Origin: Gammaproteobacteria bacterium
GTDB lineage: Bacteria > Pseudomonadota > Gammaproteobacteria > Enterobacterales > Alteromonadaceae
DNA length: 33,015 nt
NCBI GenBank assembly: GCA_018815765.1
Contig: JAHIWM010000049.1
Location: 1 to 33,015, forward strand
Reading direction: 5' to 3'
Shown: in pieces, positions 8,926 to 17,696 of the stretch
Layout of the letters: each line of letters starts with the position of its first letter
How positions within the stretch are numbered: the first letter of the stretch is position 1
Translations under genes and position numbers: made by a program
Notes under the pieces: generated by a model
What the model was told of the DNA's origin: nothing
The model's database searches: none
What the model saw: only the letters and a program-made list of their open reading frames with translations

Positions 8926-8980
8926 TTCGGGTCAGAGTAAAATTAAACTCAAGAGGTTAATTTTACTCTGACCCGAATTA
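8923..8980. repeat. Perfect inverted repeat 2 (24-nt arms, 10-nt centre)
   Basis: The left arm (8923-8946) starts TAATTCGGGTCAGAG and ends AAAATTAA. The right arm (8957-8980) is its exact reverse complement. The 10-nt centre (ACTCAAGAGG) can pair three more bases (CTC/GAG) after one mismatch. The first three bases are the stop codon of the metallo-hydrolase gene. It shares GGGTCAGA with inverted repeat 1, but the rest of the arm differs. The arms resemble GGGTCAGAGTAAAATT-type hairpins that I recall near IS200/REP-associated transposase genes; that link is from memory. Confidence 0.93.
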
Positions 8981-9072
8981 GTTAAGTTATTGTTCAGCTA
9001 CCGCACTTTACTCTGCCGCCTCGTGATAAATTCTGATACCATTTCAGCAGTTTCAGTTTAATGGAAATACCT

Positions 9073-10203
9073 ATGATCAAAGTATTGAGCGTGTTTGGTA
9101 CCAGACCCGAAGCCATCAAAATGGCACCTTTAGTGAATTTATTAAAAGAAACCGAAGGTATTGAAAGTAAAGTCTGTGTTACGGGCCAACACCGGGAAAT
9201 GCTGGATCAGGTATTAAAGCTGTTTAATATAGTTCCGGATTACGATCTGGCTATTATGAAAGCAGGCCAGGACTTGTACGACGTTACCACCAGTATTCTG
9301 CTGAATATCAAAGCTGTTTTGCGTGATTTTAAACCTGACATCGTACTGGTGCATGGTGATACCAGCACCACCTTCGCTGCTGCTTTAGCTTGTTATTATG
9401 AAAAAACCGCAGTTGGCCATGTTGAAGCGGGTCTGCGTACCGGCAATATCTATAGTCCGTGGCCGGAAGAAGCCAATCGTAAGTTAACTGGTGCTTTAAC
9501 TACATTGCATTTTGCGCCTACAGATACATCAAAACAGAACCTGCTGAATGAAAATACCAATCCGAAAAGCATAGTCGTCACCGGCAATACAGTGATTGAC
9601 GCTTTACATCAGGTTGTGGCGAAAATCGATGCTGATGCTGAACTGACGAAAAACTTCGAACAACAATTTCCTTATGGTTTAAACGGCCGCCGTTTAGTGT
9701 TAGTGACAGGCCACAGACGCGAGAGTTTTGGTTCAGGTTTTGAACAAATTTGTGCTGGCTTAAAACAAATTGCCACAGAGTTTCCGGATACAGATGTGGT
9801 TTACCCTGTGCATTTAAACCCTAATGTGCGTGAACCTGTATTCCGTTTATTAAGTGACACCTCTAATGTCCACCTGATTGAACCTCAGGATTATCTGCCT
9901 TTTGTTTATCTGATGAGCCGCAGTACAGTGGTCTTAACAGACTCAGGTGGTATCCAGGAAGAAGCACCTTCATTAGGTAAACCTGTGTTGGTGATGCGTG
10001 ATACCACTGAGCGTCCGGAGGCTGTTGCTGCTGGTACAGTTAAACTGGTGGGAACTGATGCTGAAGTGATAGTGAAAGAAGTCAGCCGTTTGTTAACAGA
10101 TAAAGCCTACTACGAACAAATGAGCTTCGCCCACAACCCTTATGGCGATGGCAAAGCATGCGGCAGAATTATTGAAGCTATCCGCACTTTGATCTCTGAC
10201 TAA
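9073..10203 (+). CDS. wecB: UDP-N-acetylglucosamine 2-epimerase WecB
   Basis: WecB interconverts UDP-GlcNAc and UDP-ManNAc in the cytoplasm, feeding ManNAc or ManNAcA units of surface glycans. Starting at ATG 9073 the protein is 376 aa, the length of E. coli WecB, and begins [24 protein letters not shown] at 9063-9066 is properly spaced for this ATG, so the in-frame ATG at 9061 is less likely. Other family signatures are [43 protein letters not shown] and [20 protein letters not shown]. It is the first polysaccharide gene after inverted repeat 2 and is followed after 29 nt by tviC. A dedicated WecC-type ManNAc dehydrogenase is not obvious in the window. Confidence 0.95.
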   Translation: MIKVLSVFGTRPEAIKMAPLVNLLKETEGIESKVCVTGQHREMLDQVLKLFNIVPDYDLAIMKAGQDLYDVTTSILLNIKAVLRDFKPDIVLVHGDTSTTFAAALACYYEKTAVGHVEAGLRTGNIYSPWPEEANRKLTGALTTLHFAPTDTSKQNLLNENTNPKSIVVTGNTVIDALHQVVAKIDADAELTKNFEQQFPYGLNGRRLVLVTGHRRESFGSGFEQICAGLKQIATEFPDTDVVYPVHLNPNVREPVFRLLSDTSNVHLIEPQDYLPFVYLMSRSTVVLTDSGGIQEEAPSLGKPVLVMRDTTERPEAVAAGTVKLVGTDAEVIVKEVSRLLTDKAYYEQMSFAHNPYGDGKACGRIIEAIRTLISD

Positions 10204-10232
10204 TTTTAACGACCGGACTATAAGAAAATTAC

Positions 10233-11264
10233 ATGATTGCTTTTGAAAACGCTAAACAACAACTGATCGCTACACCAAAAACCTGGTTAATTACTGGCTG
10301 CGCTGGTTTTATCGGTTCAAACCTATTGGAAACCCTGTTAAAGCTCGGGCAGAACGTAGTAGGTCTGGATAATTTCGCCACAGGCAAAAAACACAACCTT
10401 GTTCAGGTTCATCAAATAGTAGGGGACGAGCTGTGGCAGAACTTCCGTTTTATTGAAGCGGATATCCGTGACGCTGACGCATGTTTAAACGCATGCACCG
10501 GTATTGATTATGTGCTGCATCAGGCCGCTCTTGGTTCTGTACCCCGTTCCATTAATGATCCTATTGCAACTAACGAAACCAATATCTCTGGTTTTTTAAA
10601 TATGTTGGTGGCTGCAAAAGAGCATAAAGTCAGTCGTTTTGTTTATGCTGCTTCCAGTTCAACTTATGGCGACCATCCTGCATTACCTAAACAGGAAGCG
10701 AATATTGGCAATCCTTTATCGCCTTACGCTGTAACTAAATATGTAAATGAACTGTATTCAGATGTATTCTCACGTTGTTATGGATTTAATTCGGTAGGCC
10801 TGCGCTATTTTAATGTGTTTGGACCCCGTCAGGATCCTCACGGAGCTTACGCTGCAGTGATCCCAAAATGGACCGCAGCTATGATTGCCGGAGAAGAGGT
10901 CGCTATCAATGGTGATGGTGAAACCAGCAGAGATTTCTGTTTTGTTGCCAATGCGGTGCAGGCGAATATTTTGGCCGCGTTGAGCACTCCTGAGAAAAGT
11001 GAAGTTTATAACGTTGCTGTAGGTGACAGAACAACCTTAAACACTTTGTTTCAATCTATAGCAACCAGTTTACAGGCTGAAGGCGTTAGTTATACAAAAC
11101 AACCTTTCTACAGGGACTTCAGAGCTGGGGATGTCAGACACTCTCAGGCCGATGTCACTAAAGCCAGACAAGAACTGGGCTACGAGCCTAGTCATACGAT
11201 AGAGCAGGGCATCGCTGTGGCTATGCCTTGGTATGTAAAAAATAATGCTGTGGCTGAGATTTAA
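10233..11264 (+). CDS. tviC: UDP-GlcNAc(A) 4-epimerase, TviC/WbpP type
   Basis: This extended SDR epimerase converts UDP-GlcNAc to UDP-GalNAc and, in Vi-antigen type pathways, UDP-GlcNAcA to UDP-GalNAcA. The 343-aa protein has an N-terminal NAD-binding GCAGFIGSN motif after a roughly 18-residue lead typical of WbpP/TviC. It also has [13 protein letters not shown], a serine-rich active site ([11 protein letters not shown]), YAVTK (YxxxK) and [12 protein letters not shown]. The overall sequence strongly recalls TviC/WbpP. It is cotranscribed with wecB. The stop codon lies in the loop of a strong terminator, so the unit ends here. Its likely partner TviB is encoded at 15238-16515, beyond that terminator. 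The exact substrate (free or oxidised sugar) is inferred. Confidence 0.92.
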   Translation: MIAFENAKQQLIATPKTWLITGCAGFIGSNLLETLLKLGQNVVGLDNFATGKKHNLVQVHQIVGDELWQNFRFIEADIRDADACLNACTGIDYVLHQAALGSVPRSINDPIATNETNISGFLNMLVAAKEHKVSRFVYAASSSTYGDHPALPKQEANIGNPLSPYAVTKYVNELYSDVFSRCYGFNSVGLRYFNVFGPRQDPHGAYAAVIPKWTAAMIAGEEVAINGDGETSRDFCFVANAVQANILAALSTPEKSEVYNVAVGDRTTLNTLFQSIATSLQAEGVSYTKQPFYRDFRAGDVRHSQADVTKARQELGYEPSHTIEQGIAVAMPWYVKNNAVAEI

Positions 11265-11290
11265 TCAGCCACTGTTTTTGCTTTTTCGCT
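11250..11290 (+). terminator. Rho-independent terminator after wecB-tviC
   Basis: GTGGCTGA (11250-11257) and TCAGCCAC (11265-11272) form a perfect 8-bp stem. The 7-nt loop GATTTAA contains the tviC stop codon. The stem is followed by TGTTTTTGCTTTTT. This is a good intrinsic terminator separating wecB-tviC from the downstream export genes. Confidence 0.85.
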
Positions 11291-11453
11291 TTGTTCTTCA
11301 CCGGGTGGTATTACAGATTTTTACTCGCTAAGATAACCCGGTTATGTGTAAAATGCTGGCCCTTTGGTATGGCTGTCCGTGGCATGATACGGACAGTTAC
11401 GCAGAATAGTGGAGTTTCTGTGGTGCCTGAAGTCTTCAATCTGGAGTTTGATT
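11291..11453 (+). promoter_or_regulatory. Leader region of the polysaccharide export operon with hairpin
   Basis: This stretch lies between a terminator and the export gene and must hold the promoter of the downstream operon, though I cannot assign convincing -35 and -10 boxes. It holds a short dyad ATAACC-C-GGTTAT (11333-11345). It also holds a perfect 8-bp hairpin, CTGTCCGT/ACGGACAG (11373-11396), with loop GGCATGAT and no T-run. The hairpin may be an operator or a leader RNA structure. No JUMPstart/ops element (GGCGGTAG) is visible here. GGAG at 11443-11446 is the ribosome site for the GTG start at 11454. Confidence 0.5.
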
Positions 11454-14231
11454 GTGATCAGAACTATTAATAAAATTATTGGTCTTTTTTTGTTGTGCGC
11501 TTTCGTTAACCTTAGCTACGCTGCAACTACCGCCTCACCTGCGATGATTGCTCAGTTAAAAAAGTTGCCAAAAGCAGAACAACAGCGGCTGATGAAGCAA
11601 TATGGTTTAAGTTCCTCGGATCTGAATCGCAGAGATTCAAGCTCTTCAGCAAAAGAATCGGAGGAAACCGAAGCTTTTGAGTATGAGGAAACAGAAGACG
11701 ACTGGCAAAATGAATTTAAAAAAGCAGAGGACAAAACAAAAGAGCCACAACGTTTTGGTCTGACTTTGTTTAGCGGCAAAAGCAGTAAAGCTGATAATTC
11801 TTCCATTCCTGTCCCTGACTTTTATGTGTTAGGTGCTGGTGACGAACTTCTGGTACAAATTTTTGGCAAACAAAGCTCCAGCGAATCTTTAATGATCGAA
11901 AGGGACGGCACCATAGTGCTGCCTGAACTTGGCCCTGTCGTTGTTGCAGGTCTTACTTTTTCTGAAGCTAAAGCTCTGATTGCGGATCGGATCAAAAAAC
12001 AAATTTTGGGCGTAGATGTCGCTGTTAGTATGGGCGAGCTGAAGACTATTACTATTTTTGTCGCGGGCGAAGCAAAAAAACCGGGCAGTTATAACGTGCC
12101 AGCATTGTCTACTATCACTCAGGCATTAACCCGTGCTGGTGGTATCAGCGATATAGGTAGTCTGCGTGAAGTGAGCGTAAAACGCAGTGGTGCCACTGTG
12201 GTTACCTTTGATATTTATGACCTGTTGTTAAAAGGTGATGCCCGCCACGATTTACAGCTGCAATCCGGCGATGTTGTATTTGTAGCTCCGGTTAAAGCCT
12301 TAGCTGAAGTGGTAGGCGAAGTGCATCGTCCTGCTATTTATGAAGTGATGCCTGGTGAGTCTGTCGCTAAATTGTTAGCTATGGCGGGAGGCCTGAAAGC
12401 TGACGCTTACCCTCAAGGGTCTGTGTTGGAACGCGTCAATGCAAAAAATGTTCGTGATTTACTCAATCTGGACTTAACAGACTCAGCCGGATTGAATCAA
12501 CAAGTAAGGCAAGGCGACGTGTTGCGGGTTGGTGGTACTTCTACCCGTGTTGAAAATGCCGTCACTATAGCTGGTGCTGTTGTGCGTCCAGGCCATTACG
12601 CCTGGCGTGATGGTTTACGTGTGAATGACCTGCTGACCTCTTTGTGGTCTGATTTACATATTTCCGCCGATTTAGATTATGGCTTGATCATTCGTGAAGA
12701 GAATGTCGCAGGCGATTTAAAGGTGTTGCAGTTTAATCTTGGCCAAGCCATCACTGAACCAATGTCTGCAGATAATCTAAGGTTATCCGCCCGTGATCTT
12801 ATTTTGGTATTCCATCAGGAAAATCAAAGTTTTGAACGTGCCAAACTGGACCTGTATTTCCGTGAAAAATTAGCCGAATCAGCGCAATTTAAGCCTAAAG
12901 TAGAAAGGCCTACGGGAACTGTGATGGCGGAGTCACAGTTAACAGCAACTGCAGCAGAACCAGAACCTAAGTTGAATTACGAAGCTTTAACAGACCAGGC
13001 ATTTGTGTTACTGGAAGAAAAACAGAAGCAAGATGATTTACCTGCTGTTTTTTCTGAAGAAGAAATGAGTGCAGACCAAAACTGGCTGGTGATGGAACTG
13101 AATACGATGCTGAACTCATTGTTTTCCAATCCTGACTTTTTAGCCAAAACTCCCCACTTAACCCGCAAAGAATTGTTGTTGCCGGTATTAAACAAGTTAA
13201 AGTCCAGAAGCTCGCTAGTCACTGGTCCAAAGCTTTATTCTGTGGCAGGTGAAGTGAAAGTTCCTGGTGAGTATCCATTGCCAGAACAAGCCTCAGTCAA
13301 AAAATTAATTGAAGCAGCAGGTGGATTAAAAGACAGTGCTTACCTGCAACGTGCCGAATTAACCCGTGCGACTCAGGAGTCTGTGGATGCAGACATGCAG
13401 GTGGCTCATTTTAATATCGACTTAACTCAGGCGGCAAAAGACGATCAGCAGTTTGGTCTGATGAGCCGTGATGCGCTGAACGTGTTTTCTATTCCAAACT
13501 GGAATATTAAACGTCAGTTCCGCATTGTGGGTCACGTGCGTTTCCCTGGTATTTACACTATTCAACAGGGCGAAACGCTAGCCAGTATATTAACTCGTGC
13601 CGGCGGTTTGAAAAGTACAGCGTCAGCCGAAGGTGCTGTGTTTACCCGCAAACAAACGAAAGAACGTGAAGAAGAACAAATTCGCAAATTAGCTCAGCAA
13701 CTCAGAGCTGACATTGCTTCCCGCTCTTTGACTGCTGAAGCCAATGCAGTATCACCGCAAGATTCTATGATGCTGATTGCAGAGATCGAAAAAACCAAGC
13801 CTGTAGGCCGCCTGGTGGTAAACCTTGAAGGCATTATGAATGGTGAAACTGAATTTGATTTAATGGCAGAAGACGGCGACGAGCTTTTTGTACCGCCAGC
13901 CAATACGTCCATTGCTGTGGTCGGTGAAGTACAACACACAGCCAGCCATAGATTTAAAAAAGGTTTATCGATACAGGATTATCTTGACCTGTCAGGTGGT
14001 TTCCGCAAAAGAGCAGACGAAGAGCGGGTTTACGTGATCCGCGCCGATGGTTCAGTCTATATGCCAAGCCGGACATCCTGGTTTGCCGTGAACGAAGACA
14101 AACTGATGCCAGGAGACACCATAGTTGTGCCTCTGGATACAGAGTTTAAAGATAGTCTGTCTGTATGGACTGCAGTCACACAAATTTTCTACCAGAGTGC
14201 TGTGGCTTTGGCCGCGATAAACAGTTTTTAA
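11454..14231 (+). CDS. Polysaccharide export protein with multiple SLBB domains (Wza/WbfF-like)
   Basis: This is an outer-membrane polysaccharide export (OPX) family protein of about 925 aa, far longer than Wza (about 380 aa). GTG 11454 is chosen because GGAG sits 7 nt upstream and the product then begins with a signal peptide (MIRTINKIIGLFLLCAFVNLSYA). No convincing lipobox is seen. An acidic Ser/Glu-rich segment lies near 45-95. The export domain (FYVLGAGDELLVQIFGKQ) starts near 119. By eye, SLBB units lie near 200, 283, 370, 595, 688 and 819, each with a VxGEVxxPGxY-like core and a GGL segment. The extreme C-terminus (QIFYQSAVALAAINSF) could be the membrane-spanning helix. Very large OPX proteins such as WbfF occur in Vibrio O-antigen/capsule loci. 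wzz follows after a 56-nt gap. Confidence 0.88.
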   Translation: MIRTINKIIGLFLLCAFVNLSYAATTASPAMIAQLKKLPKAEQQRLMKQYGLSSSDLNRRDSSSSAKESEETEAFEYEETEDDWQNEFKKAEDKTKEPQRFGLTLFSGKSSKADNSSIPVPDFYVLGAGDELLVQIFGKQSSSESLMIERDGTIVLPELGPVVVAGLTFSEAKALIADRIKKQILGVDVAVSMGELKTITIFVAGEAKKPGSYNVPALSTITQALTRAGGISDIGSLREVSVKRSGATVVTFDIYDLLLKGDARHDLQLQSGDVVFVAPVKALAEVVGEVHRPAIYEVMPGESVAKLLAMAGGLKADAYPQGSVLERVNAKNVRDLLNLDLTDSAGLNQQVRQGDVLRVGGTSTRVENAVTIAGAVVRPGHYAWRDGLRVNDLLTSLWSDLHISADLDYGLIIREENVAGDLKVLQFNLGQAITEPMSADNLRLSARDLILVFHQENQSFERAKLDLYFREKLAESAQFKPKVERPTGTVMAESQLTATAAEPEPKLNYEALTDQAFVLLEEKQKQDDLPAVFSEEEMSADQNWLVMELNTMLNSLFSNPDFLAKTPHLTRKELLLPVLNKLKSRSSLVTGPKLYSVAGEVKVPGEYPLPEQASVKKLIEAAGGLKDSAYLQRAELTRATQESVDADMQVAHFNIDLTQAAKDDQQFGLMSRDALNVFSIPNWNIKRQFRIVGHVRFPGIYTIQQGETLASILTRAGGLKSTASAEGAVFTRKQTKEREEEQIRKLAQQLRADIASRSLTAEANAVSPQDSMMLIAEIEKTKPVGRLVVNLEGIMNGETEFDLMAEDGDELFVPPANTSIAVVGEVQHTASHRFKKGLSIQDYLDLSGGFRKRADEERVYVIRADGSVYMPSRTSWFAVNEDKLMPGDTIVVPLDTEFKDSLSVWTAVTQIFYQSAVALAAINSF

Positions 14232-14287
14232 GCTGATGTGAATAGCTCAGAAAACACTTTGGATTGATTGTTCAGGATATAGATGAA

Positions 14288-15223
14288 ATGACAGATAAGA
14301 ATAACAACAGCATCCATGCTGTTTCAGATGAAATGGATTTCCGTGACCTGATCAGAATCATCTGGCGGGGAAAATGGTTCATCATGGCTGTAACAGCGGT
14401 ATTTGCTGTGCTTTCGGTGTTGTATTCACTCAGTCTTGCCAACGTCTATAAAAGCGAAGCTCTGCTTAGTCCGGCGACGGAGAAATCAGGGCTCAATATC
14501 CCGGGACAGTTGGGCGGATTAGCGGCTATGGCCGGCGTAAATCTTGGGGGCGGCGGCAGTACTGACAATACTGCTTTGGGCTTAGAGTTGATTAAATCCA
14601 GAGACTTTATTGGTCGTTTTGTGGCGCGGCACAATTTATTAGTCCCTCTGATGGCATCTTCAGGCTGGGACAGAGCCTCAGACGCCTTACTTTATGATCC
14701 GGAACTGTACAATGTTCAGAGCAAAACCTGGGTTCGTGAGGTAAATTTACCTTTTAAACCTGAACCTTCACTGCTGGAAGCCCATGATGCTTTTATGGAT
14801 AACTTCTCAATTAGTCAGGATAAATTGACCAAAATGATCAAAGTCAGTTTGGATCATTATTCGCCTGAACTGGCGGCACAGTGGCTGAGCTTGCTGATCA
14901 AAGATATTAACGAAGAAATAAGACAGCGTGATCTGCGTGAAGCCGAGCGCAGTATTGTTTATCTGAACAAACAAATTGACGAAACCAATATAGCCGATGT
15001 GAAAGCGACGCTGTTCTCTTTAGTTGAAGAGCAGATGAAAACCAAGATGTTGGCTAATGTTCGCAGTGAATATGTGTTTAAGACCATAGACCCTCCTGTA
15101 GTACCTGAAATGAAAGCAAAACCTCAGAGAGCGCTGATTGTGGTCGCTTCGGTCATGTTCGGTTTTATGTTTTCTTGCCTGATCGTGTTATTCCGGCATG
15201 TGTACACCTCAGGAAGATCTTAG
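14288..15223 (+). CDS. wzz: Polysaccharide chain-length determinant Wzz
   Basis: This inner-membrane polysaccharide co-polymerase sets the chain length of a Wzy-made polymer. The 311-aa protein has a first membrane helix near 30-50 ([19 protein letters not shown]) after a [11 protein letters not shown] motif. A periplasmic helical domain follows (includes [10 protein letters not shown] and a Gly-rich loop near 75-95). Near the C-terminus are a Pro-containing motif ([16 protein letters not shown]) and a second membrane helix ([18 protein letters not shown]). ATG 14288 has AGGA 10 nt upstream, so an in-frame TTG at 14264 was rejected. There is no cytoplasmic tyrosine-kinase domain, so this is the Wzz rather than the Wzc type. 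Confidence 0.93.
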   Translation: MTDKNNNSIHAVSDEMDFRDLIRIIWRGKWFIMAVTAVFAVLSVLYSLSLANVYKSEALLSPATEKSGLNIPGQLGGLAAMAGVNLGGGGSTDNTALGLELIKSRDFIGRFVARHNLLVPLMASSGWDRASDALLYDPELYNVQSKTWVREVNLPFKPEPSLLEAHDAFMDNFSISQDKLTKMIKVSLDHYSPELAAQWLSLLIKDINEEIRQRDLREAERSIVYLNKQIDETNIADVKATLFSLVEEQMKTKMLANVRSEYVFKTIDPPVVPEMKAKPQRALIVVASVMFGFMFSCLIVLFRHVYTSGRS

Positions 15224-15237
15224 TTGTGATGGAAAAA

Positions 15238-16515
15238 ATGAATAATTTAAACGATGTAACAATTGCAGTTGTCGGCCTGGGTTATGTAGGTTTGCCTCTG
15301 GCTGTGGAGTTCGGTAAGAAGTTTGAGACTATTGGTTTTGATATCAATACCGACAGAATTCAGGAACTGAACTCAGGTGTGGACCATACGCTTGAAGTCT
15401 CTTCTGAAGAGCTGAAATCATCCGCTTTATTAAAATTCAGTTCCGATATTGAAACTTTGCGTAAGGCTACAGTTTTTATTGTTACTGTGCCAACGCCGAT
15501 AGATGAGCATCGCCAGCCTGATTTAACACCTTTGATCAAAGCATCAGAGACCATAGGCAAAGTAATTAAAAAAGGCGACGTAGTGGTGTACGAATCCACT
15601 GTATATCCAGGCGCTACTGAAGAAGACTGCATTCCGGTGGTAGAACGTGTTTCAGGTTTAACTTTTAACACCGATTTTTTTGCTGGCTACAGCCCAGAGC
15701 GTATTAATCCTGGTGATAAAGAACACCGGGTTACCACTATCAAAAAGGTGACATCGGGCTCAACAGCAGAAATCGCAGAATTTGTAGACCAGCTGTACCG
15801 TTCAATCATTGTTGCAGGTACGCACAAGGCCAGTTCTATTAAAGTGGCTGAAGCGGCCAAAGTGATTGAGAATACCCAAAGAGATTTAAATATCGCGTTG
15901 ATTAATGAACTAGCGGTGATTTTCAACAAGCTGAATATTGATACCGAAGAAGTGCTGCTGGCAGCAGGCACTAAGTGGAACTTTCTGCCTTTCCGGCCGG
16001 GTTTAGTGGGTGGCCATTGTATTGGTGTCGACCCTTACTACCTGACTCATAAAGCTCAATCCATAGGTTACCACCCAGAAGTTATTCTGGCTGGCCGAAG
16101 GATCAATGACAGCATGGGGCGTTACGTTGTCAGCCAACTGGTCAAAGCTATGATTGCACGACGGGTGCATGTCAATGGTGCAAAAGTGCTGGTCTTAGGA
16201 CTGACCTTTAAAGAAAATTGCCCTGATGTAAGAAATACCAAGGTTGTTGATATTGTCAGCGAGCTGAAAGAGTACGGAATGGAAGCTGATATCTACGACC
16301 CATGGGTTGATCCAGCCGAAGCTCAGGAAGAATATGGCATTACTCCGGTTCAGTCGCCAAAAGCAGGCGAATATGATGCAATTATCATCGCTGTCGCACA
16401 TAACGAATTCCGGGCTTTAGGCGCGCAAAAAATCAGAGCTTATGCAAAACCTGTGCATGTCCTGTACGACCTAAAGTACATTTTGAGCTCAGAAGAAGCT
16501 GATATCAGGCTGTAA
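15238..16515 (+). CDS. tviB: UDP-N-acetyl-hexosamine 6-dehydrogenase, TviB/WbpO type
   Basis: This NAD-dependent dehydrogenase oxidises C6 of UDP-GlcNAc or UDP-GalNAc, giving the uronic acid form. The product is about 425 aa and begins [20 protein letters not shown], with the Rossmann GxGxxG at the start. It continues with [66 protein letters not shown] and the catalytic cysteine C261 in [12 protein letters not shown]. The C-terminus [17 protein letters not shown] closely resembles Vi-antigen TviB. ATG 15229 (three codons earlier) is also possible. The longer frame from 15175 overlaps wzz and is unlikely. With TviC it would give UDP-GalNAcA. Confidence 0.93.
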   Translation: MNNLNDVTIAVVGLGYVGLPLAVEFGKKFETIGFDINTDRIQELNSGVDHTLEVSSEELKSSALLKFSSDIETLRKATVFIVTVPTPIDEHRQPDLTPLIKASETIGKVIKKGDVVVYESTVYPGATEEDCIPVVERVSGLTFNTDFFAGYSPERINPGDKEHRVTTIKKVTSGSTAEIAEFVDQLYRSIIVAGTHKASSIKVAEAAKVIENTQRDLNIALINELAVIFNKLNIDTEEVLLAAGTKWNFLPFRPGLVGGHCIGVDPYYLTHKAQSIGYHPEVILAGRRINDSMGRYVVSQLVKAMIARRVHVNGAKVLVLGLTFKENCPDVRNTKVVDIVSELKEYGMEADIYDPWVDPAEAQEEYGITPVQSPKAGEYDAIIIAVAHNEFRALGAQKIRAYAKPVHVLYDLKYILSSEEADIRL

Positions 16516-16558
16516 GATCACACCATTTGCGCAAGTGCCTGTTCGGTATTTAGTTGAT

Positions 16559-16604
16559 GTCAGGTTATCGTCGAACATGGACGATGGCCTGACAGATTAT
16601 TTTT
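16559..16604 (+). terminator. Hairpin with T-run between tviB and rfbB
   Basis: A 14-bp stem (two G-T pairs) runs from GTCAGG at 16559 to CCTGAC ending at 16593, around the loop GAACATG (16573-16579). It is followed by AGATTATTTTT. It is either an intrinsic terminator or an attenuator inside the polysaccharide operon. The T-run starts a few bases after the stem, so efficiency is uncertain. The gap is too short to show an obvious new promoter. Confidence 0.6.
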
Positions 16605-16622
16605 AAGTTGGGTTTAAAGGTT

Positions 16623-17696
16623 ATGAAAATTTTGGTGACTGGTGGTGCCGGTTTTATTGGTTCGGCTCTGATTCGTTATTTGATTCAGGACACAGACAAT
16701 GATGTGGTCAATCTGGACAAACTTACCTATGCCGGTAATCTTCAGTCTTTGCATAGTGTGGATAGCAGCGCAAGATACAGTTTTGTTCAGACTGATATTT
16801 GTGACGCTTTAAAAGTTGCCGAAGTTTTTGCGCAGCATCAGCCGGATTGTGTTATGCACCTTGCCGCTGAAAGCCATGTCGACCGCTCGATAGACGGCCC
16901 GGCTGCTTTTATCCAGACCAACATAGTAGGAACTTATGTGTTACTGGAAGAAGCCCGCAAGTACTGGTCTGGTTTAAATCCGCAAAAACGTGCTGCATTT
17001 CGCTTTCACCATATTTCTACCGACGAAGTATACGGCGATTTGCATGGAACAGAGGATTTGTTCACCGAAACAACACCTTATGCGCCAAGTAGCCCCTATT
17101 CCGCCAGCAAAGCCAGCAGCGACCATTTAGTCAGAGCCTGGCACCGCACCTACGGCTTGCCTGTTGTTCTGACCAATTGTTCTAACAATTATGGGCCTTA
17201 TCATTTCCCGGAAAAACTTATACCCTTGGTGATCCTCAATGCTTTGTCAGGCAAAGCTTTACCTGTGTATGGTGAAGGTTTACAAATTCGTGATTGGTTA
17301 TACGTAGAAGATCATGCAAGAGCTTTGTACAAAGTGGTATCGCAAGGCCTGGTTGGTGAAACCTACAATATTGGCGGCCACAACGAAAAGCGCAACATTG
17401 ACGTTGTTCATGCTATTTGTGAATTACTGGAAGAATTTGTACCTGTGAAACCTGAAGGGATCGCTGCGTACAAAGAGCTGATCCAGTATGTCAAAGACAG
17501 ACCAGGCCATGACCTGCGTTATGCTATTGATGCCAGCAAAATCGCCACAGAGTTAAACTGGACTCCACAAGAAAGTTTTGAAACCGGTCTTCGCAAAACC
17601 GTGCGTTGGTATCTGGACAATGAAAACTGGTGGAAACAAGTGCTGGATGGACGTTATCAGCTGCAACGACTCGGACAAGGAGATCCACAGGTATGA
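16623..17696 (+). CDS. rfbB: dTDP-glucose 4,6-dehydratase RfbB (RmlB)
   Basis: RfbB makes dTDP-4-keto-6-deoxy-glucose, the second step of dTDP-L-rhamnose synthesis. The product is 357 aa from ATG 16623 and begins [20 protein letters not shown] (NAD-binding GxxGxxG). It has [16 protein letters not shown], the catalytic [13 protein letters not shown] (YxxxK) and [18 protein letters not shown]. The ATG is chosen by homology; AAGG is only 2 nt upstream, so ribosome binding looks weak. An in-frame TTG at 16608 is less likely. It overlaps rfbA by 4 nt (ATGA). All four rhamnose genes are present in the order rfbBACD. Confidence 0.96.
   Translation: MKILVTGGAGFIGSALIRYLIQDTDNDVVNLDKLTYAGNLQSLHSVDSSARYSFVQTDICDALKVAEVFAQHQPDCVMHLAAESHVDRSIDGPAAFIQTNIVGTYVLLEEARKYWSGLNPQKRAAFRFHHISTDEVYGDLHGTEDLFTETTPYAPSSPYSASKASSDHLVRAWHRTYGLPVVLTNCSNNYGPYHFPEKLIPLVILNALSGKALPVYGEGLQIRDWLYVEDHARALYKVVSQGLVGETYNIGGHNEKRNIDVVHAICELLEEFVPVKPEGIAAYKELIQYVKDRPGHDLRYAIDASKIATELNWTPQESFETGLRKTVRWYLDNENWWKQVLDGRYQLQRLGQGDPQV

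Noticed and set aside
17630-17692. Upstream start for rfbA
   Set aside because: ATG 17693 has AAGGAG, an ATGA overlap with rfbB and the standard RmlA N-terminus.
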